In this document: positions 49,912 to 58,484 of the stretch, piece by piece
Numbering within the stretch: position 1 is the stretch's first letter
How the letters are laid out: every line of letters begins with the position of its first letter
The notes under the pieces: generated by a model
What the model saw: only the letters and a program-made list of their open reading frames with translations
Told to the model about the DNA's origin: nothing
Database searches by the model: none
Assembly: GCF_037482405.1 (NCBI RefSeq)
Contig: NZ_JBBHZZ010000004.1
Location: 186,001 to 250,000, forward strand
Source: Pseudokineococcus marinus
GTDB taxonomy: Bacteria; Actinomycetota; Actinomycetes; Actinomycetales; Quadrisphaeraceae
Direction of reading: 5' to 3'
Length of the DNA: 64,000 nt
Translations under genes and position numbers: made by a program

Positions 49912-52055
49912 GCACCACCACCCCCGTCCAGCCCGCCCCCGGTGCGCCGCGGGGCGCCGCCCCCGACGACGAGGCCGGCGGGCCCTCGGGCGGCGGCCGC
50001 GTCGGCGCCGGGTCCTTCTCCCCGCGCCAGCTCCTCGCCGCGCTGCCGACGGCGGTGCGCAAGCTCGACCCGCGCGACCAGGTCCGCCACCCCGTGATGA
50101 TGGTCGTGTGGGTCGGCTCGGTCGCCACCACCGTGCTCGCGGTGCTCGACCCCTCGGTCTTCGCCGTCCTCGTCGCCGCGTGGCTGTGGGCGACGGTCCT
50201 CTTCGGGGGCCTCGCCGAGGCCGTCGCCGAGGGCCGTGGCCGCGCGCAGGCGGACAGCCTGCGCCGCGCCCGCGCGACGACGACGGCGCGGCGGCTGCGC
50301 GCGGACGGCACCGAGGAGGAGGTGGCCGCCCCCGAGCTGCACGTGGGCGACCTCGTCGTCGTCGAGGCGGGCCAGGTCGTCCCCGGCGACGGGGACGTCG
50401 TCGAGGGCGTCGCCTCGGTGGACGAGTCGGCCGTCACCGGCGAGTCGGCGCCCGTCGTCCGGGAGTCCGGGGGCGACCGGTCCTCGGTGACCGGGGGGAC
50501 GACGGTGCTCTCGGACCGGATCGTGGTGCGCGTCACCGCCGAGCCGGGCGCGTCCTTCCTCGACCGGATGATCGCCCTCGTCGAGGGCTCCTCCCGCGCC
50601 AAGACGCCCAACGAGCGCGCGCTGGACCTCCTGCTGTCCTCGCTCACGCTCGTCTTCCTCCTCGCCGTCGTGACGCTGCAGCCCTTCAGCGCCTACTCCG
50701 GGCAGGCGCAGCCGCTCGTCGTGCTCGTGGCCCTGCTCGTGTGCCTCATCCCCACGACGATCGGGGCGCTGCTGTCGGCCATCGGCATCGCCGGCATGGA
50801 CCGGCTCGTCCAGCGGAACGTGCTCGCGATGTCCGGGCGCGCCGTCGAGGCGGCCGGGGACGTCGACGTCCTGCTCCTCGACAAGACCGGGACGATCACC
50901 TACGGCGCCCGCCGGGCGACGGCGCTCCTGCCGGCGCCGGGGGTCGGCGCCGACGAGCTGGCGGCGGCGGCACGGCTGGCGAGCGTCGCCGACGAGACGC
51001 CGGAGGGCCGGTCCGTCGTCGCGCTCGTGGACGCCGGCGACGACGACGCCCCGGGCGCACGGGCCACGGCGGCCGAGGGGGACCTCGTCGAGGTGCCGTT
51101 CACCGCCCAGACCCGCATGAGCGGCGTCGACCTCGGGCCGGGATCGCCGGGCGGCGCGCGCAGCGTGCGCAAGGGGGCCGCGGCCTCGGTGCTCGCCTGG
51201 GTGCGCGCCGAGGGCGGCGGCGCCTCCCCCGCGGTGGACGCCGCGGTCGAGGACGTCGCCCGCCGCGGGGGCACCCCGCTCGTCGTCGCCGAGCGCGCCG
51301 ACGGCGCCCCGGCCCGCGTCCTCGGCGTCGTGCAGCTCGAGGACGTCGTCAAGGAGGGCATGGCCGCGCGCTTCGCCGAGCTGCGCCGCATGGGCATCCG
51401 GACGGTCATGGTGACCGGCGACAACCCCGTGACCGCCGCCGCGATCGCCCGGCAGGCCGGCGTGGACGACGTCATCGCCGAGGCCACGCCCGAGGACAAG
51501 TTGGCGCGGATCCGCGCCGAGCAGACCGGCGGGCACCTCGTGGCCATGACGGGCGACGGCACCAACGACGCTCCCGCGCTGGCGCAGGCCGACGTGGGCG
51601 TGGCGATGGGATCGGGCACGTCGGCCGCCAAGGAGGCCGGCAACATGGTCGACCTCGACTCCGACCCGACGAAGCTCATCGAGGTCGTGGCCATCGGCAA
51701 GCAGCTGCTCATCACCCGCGGCGCGCTGACGACCTTCAGCCTCGCCAACGACGTCGCCAAGTACTTCGCGATCCTGCCCGCCCTCTTCGCCGGGCTCTTC
51801 CCCGGCCTCGAGGCGCTCGACGTCATGCACCTCGCGACGCCGCAGTCGGCCGTCCTGTCGGCCGTCGTCTTCAACGCGCTCGTCATCGTCGCGCTCATCC
51901 CGCTCGCCCTGCGCGGCGTGCGGTACCGGCCCGCCGACGCCTCGTCCCTCCTGCGCCGCAACCTGCTCGTCTTCGGGCTCGGCGGCGTCGTGGCGCCCTT
52001 CGTCGGCATCAAGGCCCTCGACCTGCTCCTCTCCCTCCTCCCCGGGATCGGCTGA
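49908..52055 (+). CDS. kdpB: K+-transporting ATPase subunit B (P-type ATPase)
   Basis: A 715-residue P-type ATPase subunit. The phosphorylated Asp lies in LLLDKTGTITYG at about residue 325. Other landmarks are the TGES actuator loop (SAVTGESAPVVRES), PVTAAAIARQAGVDD, GDGTNDAPALAQADVGVAM, and CLIPTTIGALLSAIG in the membrane. The first 45 residues are a Pro/Gly-rich extension. GTG overlaps the kdpA stop. Confidence 0.97.
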   Translation: MSTTTPVQPAPGAPRGAAPDDEAGGPSGGGRVGAGSFSPRQLLAALPTAVRKLDPRDQVRHPVMMVVWVGSVATTVLAVLDPSVFAVLVAAWLWATVLFGGLAEAVAEGRGRAQADSLRRARATTTARRLRADGTEEEVAAPELHVGDLVVVEAGQVVPGDGDVVEGVASVDESAVTGESAPVVRESGGDRSSVTGGTTVLSDRIVVRVTAEPGASFLDRMIALVEGSSRAKTPNERALDLLLSSLTLVFLLAVVTLQPFSAYSGQAQPLVVLVALLVCLIPTTIGALLSAIGIAGMDRLVQRNVLAMSGRAVEAAGDVDVLLLDKTGTITYGARRATALLPAPGVGADELAAAARLASVADETPEGRSVVALVDAGDDDAPGARATAAEGDLVEVPFTAQTRMSGVDLGPGSPGGARSVRKGAAASVLAWVRAEGGGASPAVDAAVEDVARRGGTPLVVAERADGAPARVLGVVQLEDVVKEGMAARFAELRRMGIRTVMVTGDNPVTAAAIARQAGVDDVIAEATPEDKLARIRAEQTGGHLVAMTGDGTNDAPALAQADVGVAMGSGTSAAKEAGNMVDLDSDPTKLIEVVAIGKQLLITRGALTTFSLANDVAKYFAILPALFAGLFPGLEALDVMHLATPQSAVLSAVVFNALVIVALIPLALRGVRYRPADASSLLRRNLLVFGLGGVVAPFVGIKALDLLLSLLPGIG

Positions 52056-52056
52056 C

Positions 52057-52674
52057 ATGCCCGCACGCGCCACCGCGCCCCTGCGCCTCGCCGGCGCCTG
52101 CCTGCGCCTCCTGCTCGCCCTGACGCTGCTGCTCGGCGTCGCCTACCCCGGCGCCGTCCTGCTCGCCGGCCGCCTCGTGCCCGAGCGGGCGGACGGCTCG
52201 CCCGTGCGGGTCGACGGCGCCGTCGTCGGCTCCGCGCTGCTGGGCCAGGCCGTGCCCGACGGGCCCGACGGCGACGCCTGGTTCCACCCCCGCCCGTCCG
52301 CGGCCGGCGACGGCTACGACCCGCTCGCCTCCGGGGCGTCCAACCTCGGGCCGAGCAGCCCGGAGCTGCTCGCCCTCGTCGAGGAGCGGCGCACGGCCGT
52401 CGCCGCTCGCGAGGGCGTCGACCCCGCGGCCGTGCCGCCGGACGCGGTGACGTCGTCGGGCTCCGGCCTCGACCCCCACGTGTCCCCGGAGTACGCGGCG
52501 CTGCAGGTGCCCCGCGTGGCCCGCGAGCGCGGCCTGGCCGAGGCGGAGGTGCGCGCGCTCGTCGAGGGCGCGAGCCGCGGCCGGGCGCTGGGCTTCGTCG
52601 GCGAGCCGGTCGTCGACGTCCTCGCCCTCAACGTCGCGCTGGAGGACGCCGCCGGGCCGGCGGCCGTGCGGTGA
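52057..52674 (+). CDS. kdpC: K+-transporting ATPase subunit C
   Basis: The 205-residue one-helix subunit C of the Kdp pump. An N-terminal hydrophobic helix (LRLLLALTLLLGVAYPGAVL) precedes the external domain with the family motifs GSALLGQAVPD, WFHPRPSA and SGSGLDPHVSPEYAALQVPRVA. ATG start, one base after the kdpB stop. Confidence 0.95.
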   Translation: MPARATAPLRLAGACLRLLLALTLLLGVAYPGAVLLAGRLVPERADGSPVRVDGAVVGSALLGQAVPDGPDGDAWFHPRPSAAGDGYDPLASGASNLGPSSPELLALVEERRTAVAAREGVDPAAVPPDAVTSSGSGLDPHVSPEYAALQVPRVARERGLAEAEVRALVEGASRGRALGFVGEPVVDVLALNVALEDAAGPAAVR

Positions 52675-52765
52675 GCCCGCGTCCGAGCCCGCGTCGGGGC
52701 CCCGGGCGAGCCCCGGCGCGGCCGGGCCCGGTGACGCGGGACCATCGGCCCGTGAGGAGGACGGG

Positions 52766-55315
52766 GTGAGGGGCTCGCTGCGGGTGCACCTCGGCGCGGC
52801 GCCGGGCGTCGGCAAGACGTACCGGATGCTCGACGAGGGGCGCCGGCGCCGCGACCGCGGCGGCGACGTCGTCGTCGCGCTCGTCGAGACCCACGGGCGG
52901 GCGAGGACGGCGGAGATGGTCGGCGACCTCGAGGTGGTGCCGCGCCGCGTCGTGGACCACCGCGGGGCCCGGCTCGAGGAGATGGACCTCGACGCCGTCC
53001 TCGCGCGCGCCCCGCAGGTCGCCCTCGTCGACGAGCTCGCCCACACCAACGCGCCGGGCTCCCGCCACGAGAAGCGCTGGCAGGACGTCGAGGCGCTGCT
53101 CGACGCCGGGATCGACGTCGTGACGACGGTCAACGTCCAGCACCTGGAGTCCCTGGCCGACGTCGTCGCGACGATCACGGGGGTGCGCCAGCGCGAGACG
53201 GTGCCGGACTCCGTCGTCCGCGCGGCCGACCAGGTCGAGCTCGTCGACATGAGCCCGCAGGCGCTGCGCCGCCGGATGGCGCACGGCGACGTCTACGCCG
53301 CCGAGAAGGTCGACGCCGCCCTCAGCCAGTACTTCCGCGTCGGCAACCTCACGGCGCTGCGCGAGCTGGCCCTGCTGTGGGTGGCCGACCGGGTCGACGC
53401 CGCCCTCGTGCGCTACCGCGCCGACCAGGGCATCGCGACGCCGTGGGCCGCCCGCGAGCGCGTCGTCGTCGCCCTCACCGGCGGCCCCGAGGGCGAGGCG
53501 CTCGTCCGCCGGGGCGCGCGCATCGCCGGCCGGGGCCCGGGCGGGGAGCTCGTGGCCCTGCACGTGTCGGCGCAGGACGGCCTGGCGGGCGCCGCGCCCG
53601 ACAGCCTCGCCCGCCAGCGCCGCCTCGTGGAGTCGCTCGGGGGGACGTGGCACGCCGTGGTCGGGGACGACGTCGCCGCCGCGGTGCTCGACTTCGCGCG
53701 CGGGGTCAACGCCACCCAGGTCGTCATCGGTGCGAGCCGCCGCGGCCGCGTGGCCGCCGCCCTCTCCCCCGGCGTGGGCGCCGCCGTCGTCCGCGACAGC
53801 GGCGACATCGACGTCCAGATCGTCACGCACGCCCAGGCCGGCCGCGCCCGCACCGCCCGCGGCCGCCGGGCGCTGCTCGCGCCCCGGCGGCGCGCCTGGG
53901 GCTGGGCGCTCGCGGCGCTCGGGCCCCTCGTCCTCGCCGGTGGCCTGCACCTCGCGCGCGGGCAGCTCGACCTCGCCATCGACCTGCTGCTCTTCCTCGC
54001 GCTGACCGTCGGCGTCGCCATCGTCGGCGGCCTCGGCCCCGCCGTGCTCGCGGCCCTGCTCGGCGGGGTGCTCGCCAACGTGCTCTTCACCCCGCCGCTG
54101 TACACGCTGACGATCGCCCGGCCGCAGAACGCCCTGGCCATCGCCGTGCTCGTGGCCGTGGCCCTCGCCGTCTCCGCCGTCGTCGACCTCGCCGCCCGCC
54201 GCACCACCCAGGCGCTGCGGGCCCGCGCGGAGTCCGACGTCCTCTCCGCGCTCGCCGGCTCGGTCCTGCGCGGCCAGGACGCCCTGCCGGCGCTGCTGGA
54301 GCGGGTGCGCGAGCTCTTCGGGCAGCGCGGCGCGGCCGTCCTGGCCCGCGGCCCCGGCGGCGCGTGCGCGGCGCTCGCCGCCGCGGGCGAGGCGCCCGCC
54401 ACCCCCGCCGCCGCGACGACGACGGTGCCGGCGGGCGACGACCTCCTCCTCGCCCTCAGCGGGCCCCCGCTGCGCGGCGAGGACGCCCGGGTCGTCACGG
54501 CCGTCGCCGTCCAGGTCGGCACCGTCGTCGAGCGGGACCGCCTGCGCGAGAGCGCGCGCCAGACCCGGCGCGAGCGGGAGCTGACGAAGGTGCGCACGGC
54601 CCTGCTCGCCGCCGTCTCCCACGACCTGCGCACGCCGCTCGCCGGGGTCAAGGCGGGGGTCAGCGCCCTGCGCCTGGAGGACGTCGAGCTCGGCCCCGAG
54701 GACCAGGCGGCGCTGCTCGCCGACGTCGAGGCCTCCGCCGACCGGCTGCAGCAGCTCGTCGACGACCTGCTCGACATGAGCCGCCTCGACGCCGGCGCGC
54801 TGGCGCTGCGGCGCCGGCCGACGGCGCTCGACGAGCTCGTGCCCCGCGCCGCCTCCGGCCTGCCCGCGGAGCGGATCCGGCTCGACGTGCCCGAGGACCT
54901 GCCGCTGCTCGACGTCGACGCGGGCCTGCTGGTGCGCGCCCTCGGCAACGTGCTCGAGAACGCCGTCCGGCACGCGCCATCGTCCACGCCGGTCGTCGTC
55001 ACCGCCGGCCGGGCGGGCGGGCACCTCGTCGTCCGCGTCGTCGACCGCGGCCCCGGCGTGCCGGAGGACCAGGTCGACGCCGTCTTCACCGCCTTCCACC
55101 GCCTCGACGACAGCCGCAGCGAGGAGGGCAGCGGGCTCGGGCTCGCCGTCGCCCGCGGGTTCGTCGAGGCCCACGACGGCACCCTCGAGGCCGAGGGCAC
55201 GCCCGGCGGCGGCCTCACCGTCGTGCTCCGGCTGCCCCTGACCGGGGCCGCGCCGGCCGCCACCGGCGCTGCGACGGTCGACGAGGCCCGGGCGCCCGCG
55301 GGGAGCGCCCCGTGA
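52766..55315 (+). CDS. kdpD: Sensor histidine kinase KdpD
   Basis: An 849-residue full-length KdpD. The N-terminal KdpD domain has the P-loop LGAAPGVGKT at residues 8-17 and DELAHTNAPGSRHEKRWQDV. A USP-like domain follows (to about residue 360), then the DUF4118 four-helix membrane block (WGWALAALGPLVLAGGLHLA onward), a GAF-like linker, and the kinase core with His619 in SHDLRTPLAG, an N-box (NVLENAVRHAP) and GSGLGLAVARGFVEAH. It senses K+ limitation/turgor and signals to KdpE. GTG start; the stop overlaps kdpE. Confidence 0.95.
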   Translation: MRGSLRVHLGAAPGVGKTYRMLDEGRRRRDRGGDVVVALVETHGRARTAEMVGDLEVVPRRVVDHRGARLEEMDLDAVLARAPQVALVDELAHTNAPGSRHEKRWQDVEALLDAGIDVVTTVNVQHLESLADVVATITGVRQRETVPDSVVRAADQVELVDMSPQALRRRMAHGDVYAAEKVDAALSQYFRVGNLTALRELALLWVADRVDAALVRYRADQGIATPWAARERVVVALTGGPEGEALVRRGARIAGRGPGGELVALHVSAQDGLAGAAPDSLARQRRLVESLGGTWHAVVGDDVAAAVLDFARGVNATQVVIGASRRGRVAAALSPGVGAAVVRDSGDIDVQIVTHAQAGRARTARGRRALLAPRRRAWGWALAALGPLVLAGGLHLARGQLDLAIDLLLFLALTVGVAIVGGLGPAVLAALLGGVLANVLFTPPLYTLTIARPQNALAIAVLVAVALAVSAVVDLAARRTTQALRARAESDVLSALAGSVLRGQDALPALLERVRELFGQRGAAVLARGPGGACAALAAAGEAPATPAAATTTVPAGDDLLLALSGPPLRGEDARVVTAVAVQVGTVVERDRLRESARQTRRERELTKVRTALLAAVSHDLRTPLAGVKAGVSALRLEDVELGPEDQAALLADVEASADRLQQLVDDLLDMSRLDAGALALRRRPTALDELVPRAASGLPAERIRLDVPEDLPLLDVDAGLLVRALGNVLENAVRHAPSSTPVVVTAGRAGGHLVVRVVDRGPGVPEDQVDAVFTAFHRLDDSRSEEGSGLGLAVARGFVEAHDGTLEAEGTPGGGLTVVLRLPLTGAAPAATGAATVDEARAPAGSAP

Positions 55316-55986
55316 CGCGCGCGCTCGTCGTCGAGGACGACCGCGCCCTCGCGCGCGCCCTCGCCATCACCCTGCGGGCGTCGGGGTACGAGGTCGTGAC
55401 AGCGGCGACGGGCGCGGAGGGCGTGGCCGCGGCGGCCTCCGCGCACCCGGACGTCGTCGTCCTCGACCTCGGCCTGCCGGACATGGACGGCCTCGACGTC
55501 CTCGCCGCCGTGCGGGGCTGGTCGGCCGTGCCCGTGCTCGTGCTCACGGCGCGCTCGACGGGCGACGACGCGGTGGAGGCCCTCGACGCCGGCGCCGACG
55601 ACGTCGTCACCAAGCCGTTCGGGATGGACGTGCTGCTCGCCCGGCTGCGCGCCGCCGTCCGGCGCGGCCCGTCGGAGGTCGCCGAGCCGGTGGTGCGCAC
55701 GGCCTCCTTCGACGTCGACCTCGCGCGCAGGCTGGTCCTGCGCGACGGGGCCCCCGTGCGCCTGACGCCCACGGAGTGGCACCTGCTCGAGCTGCTGGCC
55801 CGCGCGCCGGGCCGCGTCGTCCCCCAGCAGCTGCTGCTCGCCGAGCTCCGCGGCCCGCACCTGCGCGGCGACGGGCACTACCTGCGGGTCTACGTCGCGC
55901 AGCTGCGCCGCAAGCTCGAGCCGGACCCGAGCCGGCCGCGGCACCTGCTCACCGAGCCCGGCGTGGGCTACCGGCTCGAGGTCTGA
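55312..55986 (+). CDS. kdpE: Response regulator KdpE
   Basis: A 224-residue OmpR-type regulator. The receiver domain has the acidic pair VEDD at residues 7-10, phospho-acceptor Asp52 (VVLDLGLPDMDG), Thr (LTARST) and Lys (VTKPFGMD). The winged-helix domain follows (LTPTEWHLLELLARAPGRVV, then HYLRVYVAQLRRKLEPD). GTG overlaps the kdpD stop. The 3' end overlaps the convergent GGDEF-EAL gene by 19 bases. Confidence 0.95.
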   Translation: MTRALVVEDDRALARALAITLRASGYEVVTAATGAEGVAAAASAHPDVVVLDLGLPDMDGLDVLAAVRGWSAVPVLVLTARSTGDDAVEALDAGADDVVTKPFGMDVLLARLRAAVRRGPSEVAEPVVRTASFDVDLARRLVLRDGAPVRLTPTEWHLLELLARAPGRVVPQQLLLAELRGPHLRGDGHYLRVYVAQLRRKLEPDPSRPRHLLTEPGVGYRLEV

Positions 55987-58388
55987 GCCGCGCCCCCGCG
56001 CGGACGCGGCACCGGGTGGGCGTCCGAGGGCCCGGCGTCCACGGGCCGGGCGTCCACGGGCCCGGCCCCCGAGGGCTGCGCGTCCAGCCAGCGCTCGAGG
56101 TCCGCCAGGGCCAGCGGGCGGCTGTGCAGGTAGCCCTGCGTCTCGTCGACCCCCAGGTCGCGCAGCGCCGCGAGGGTGCGCCCGTCCTCCACGCCCTCGG
56201 CGACCAGGCGCAGGCCGAGCCGGTGCGCCAGGTCCACCGTCGCGCGCACGACGGCGGCGGCGCGGTCGTCCTCCAGCAGGCGAGCGGTGAAGGAGCGGTC
56301 GAGCTTGACCTCGGTGGCCGGCAGGTCCGTGAGGTAGGTCATCGAGGCGTACCCGGTGCCGTAGTCGTCGATGCTGAGGCCGAGCCCCCGCTCGACGAGG
56401 CAGCGGGCGGTCCGCACCGCCTCCCCGGCGTCGGCCATGAGCGTGGTCTCCGTGACCTCGAGCACGAGGTCGGCCGGCTCGAGGCCGCTCGCGCCGAGCA
56501 CCTCGTCGACGAGCGGCAGCAGGCCGGGGTGCACGAGGCAGGTCGTCGAGAGGTTGACCGAGACCCGCAGGCGCCTCCCGGCGTCGCGCCAGCGCACGGC
56601 GTCGGCCACGGCCCGCCGCAGGACCCGCGTCGTCACCTCCTCCATGAGGCCGTGGTCCTCGACGAGGCCGAGGAAGGCGTCGGGGGGCACGAGCCCCCGC
56701 CGCGGGTGGTGCCAGCGCACGAGGGCCTCGACGCCGACGACCTCGCCGCCGGCGGCCACCTGCGGCTGGTAGTGGACGACGAGGTCGCCGGCACCGCCGT
56801 GCTCGGCCGACCCGCCGAGGGCCACCCGGAGGTCGTCGAGAAGGGCCTGCCGCGCGCGGAGCTCGGCGTCCACCGCGCCGTCGTAGACGCCCAGCACACC
56901 GTCGCCCCCGCGCTCCGCGGCCCGCCGAGCCGCCTCGGCGCGGCGGAGCAGCTCCCCGGGGGCCGGCCGCAGCCCGTCCGCCCCCGGCGAGGCCGCGACG
57001 CCCGCGACGAGCACCGGGCGCACGGGGCGGTCCTCCACGACGAGGGGCCCCGCCGTCCGGTCCAGGGCGGCGCGCGCGGCGGCGGCGCCCTCGGCCGGGC
57101 CGGCACCCGGCAGGAGGGCTGCGAACTCGCCGCCGCCGAGGTGCGCGAGGTGGGCGCCCGGGGGGAGGTCGTCGTCGAGCAGGGCGCCCAGGTGGCGCAG
57201 CAGCGCGTCGCCCGTCGCCCGCCCGTACCGCTCGTCGACGTCGCCGACGCCGTCGGCGTCGAGCAGCACCAGCGCCACGGGGCGCTCGGCGTCGAGGAGC
57301 TCGTCGAGCTGGTGCTGCAGCGACCGGAGGTTGCCGAGGCCGGTGAGGTCGTCCGTCATCGCCAGGCGGTGGCTGCCCGCCAGCGCGACCACCTCGCGGA
57401 TGACGAGGAGCAGCTTCACGCCCACGAGCGCGACGGCGCCGAGGGCGAGGAGCGCCGCCGGGCCCGGCAGCGGGTGCCGCTGGTCGGCCACGAGCAGGGC
57501 GACGCCGGCGGACAGCCCGACGACGGGGGTGACGACGACGGCGAAGCTCTCGGAGCGCCACGACGAGGCGGGCCCGGCGGGGCTCGTCGCGGCGGCGGCC
57601 ACGAGGAGCAGCGCCGACAGCCGGCCCAGGTCGACGGCGGGCCCGACGACGCCACCGGCGAGGAGGCCCGCCACCTGGAGGGCGCCCGCGGTGTCGCTGG
57701 CGAGCAGGACCGCGAAGGCCGCGCTGACGAGCGGCAGCCGGCGGTCCGCGCGCCACCCCGACAGCGACCAGATGACGAGGGCGAAGGCGGCGAGCAGGAG
57801 GTCCAGCAGCGGGCGGGCCGAGAGGAGCAGCGCGCCGACGGCCCCCAGGCCGAGCTCGCGGGCGGCCTCGGGGACGACGAAGGCCGTGCTCAGCGCCGCG
57901 AGGAGCACCGCGGTCACGGCGCCGTCCAGCCAGGCGCTCGGCAGGACCCTGGCCACCCGCTCGCGCAGCAGCAGCACGAGGCCCAGGTAGAGCACCGGGT
58001 AGGCGACGAGGCCGACGGCGAAGGCCCAGGGGTGCCCGCGCAGGCCGTGGAGCCAGATGGTCTGGCTGCGCACGGGGTCGTAGTCGGGCACGAGCCACAG
58101 GAGGCAGAGCTGGCCGCCGACGAGCACGGCTGCGCCCGCACCGAGCAGCAGCCAGGGCGCGCGCCCGGCGGTGCGCCGCGCGGCGCCGACGAGGACGAGC
58201 ACGACGCCCGCGACCGCCAGCACCGAGTACAGGGCCGCCGCGGCGGTGCCGCCCCCGGGGACGGCGCCGAGGACGGCTACCGCGACGAGCCCGGCGGCGG
58301 CCCCTCCGACGCCCGCACGGCGGCGGCGCGGACGCGCCTCCGCGCGGGGCTCGACCGGCGCGGTCGTCGCTCTCGGCGTCGGGCTCAC
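55968..58388 (-). CDS. Membrane GGDEF-EAL protein with GGGEF motif
   Basis: An 806-residue protein with about ten hydrophobic segments over the first 320 residues, a GGDEF domain (DDLTGLGNLRSLQHQL) whose signature is HLGGGEFAALL, and an EAL domain (GVEALVRWHHPRRG, VSVNLSTTCL, LVLEVTETTLM, DDYGTGYASMTYL, KLDRSFT, VAEGVEDGRTL). Gly in place of the catalytic Asp suggests no cyclase activity while the EAL domain looks active. It is a paralogue of the next gene. The C-terminus holds a 15-bp repeat read as GPVDA, RPVDA, GPSDA. GTG start at 58388. Confidence 0.9.
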   Translation of the reverse strand: MSPTPRATTAPVEPRAEARPRRRRAGVGGAAAGLVAVAVLGAVPGGGTAAAALYSVLAVAGVVLVLVGAARRTAGRAPWLLLGAGAAVLVGGQLCLLWLVPDYDPVRSQTIWLHGLRGHPWAFAVGLVAYPVLYLGLVLLLRERVARVLPSAWLDGAVTAVLLAALSTAFVVPEAARELGLGAVGALLLSARPLLDLLLAAFALVIWSLSGWRADRRLPLVSAAFAVLLASDTAGALQVAGLLAGGVVGPAVDLGRLSALLLVAAAATSPAGPASSWRSESFAVVVTPVVGLSAGVALLVADQRHPLPGPAALLALGAVALVGVKLLLVIREVVALAGSHRLAMTDDLTGLGNLRSLQHQLDELLDAERPVALVLLDADGVGDVDERYGRATGDALLRHLGALLDDDLPPGAHLAHLGGGEFAALLPGAGPAEGAAAARAALDRTAGPLVVEDRPVRPVLVAGVAASPGADGLRPAPGELLRRAEAARRAAERGGDGVLGVYDGAVDAELRARQALLDDLRVALGGSAEHGGAGDLVVHYQPQVAAGGEVVGVEALVRWHHPRRGLVPPDAFLGLVEDHGLMEEVTTRVLRRAVADAVRWRDAGRRLRVSVNLSTTCLVHPGLLPLVDEVLGASGLEPADLVLEVTETTLMADAGEAVRTARCLVERGLGLSIDDYGTGYASMTYLTDLPATEVKLDRSFTARLLEDDRAAAVVRATVDLAHRLGLRLVAEGVEDGRTLAALRDLGVDETQGYLHSRPLALADLERWLDAQPSGAGPVDARPVDAGPSDAHPVPRPRGGAAQTSSR

Positions 58389-58406
58389 ACCGCACCGTCG
58401 GACGCG

Positions 58407-58445
58407 GGGGGTGGTCGCCTTAAGGAGCGGCAGGCGACCACCCCC
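58407..58445 (-). terminator. Perfect 14-bp hairpin between two GGDEF-EAL genes
   Basis: GGGGGTGGTCGCCT pairs with AGGCGACCACCCCC across an 11-base loop. It lies 40 bases after the stop of the upstream gene and 18 bases before the GTG of the downstream one, so it may end or attenuate transcription between the paralogues. Confidence 0.75.
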
Positions 58446-58484
58446 GTCCGGAGGTGCGCCCGGACCCGCTCGGCGGGCACGACC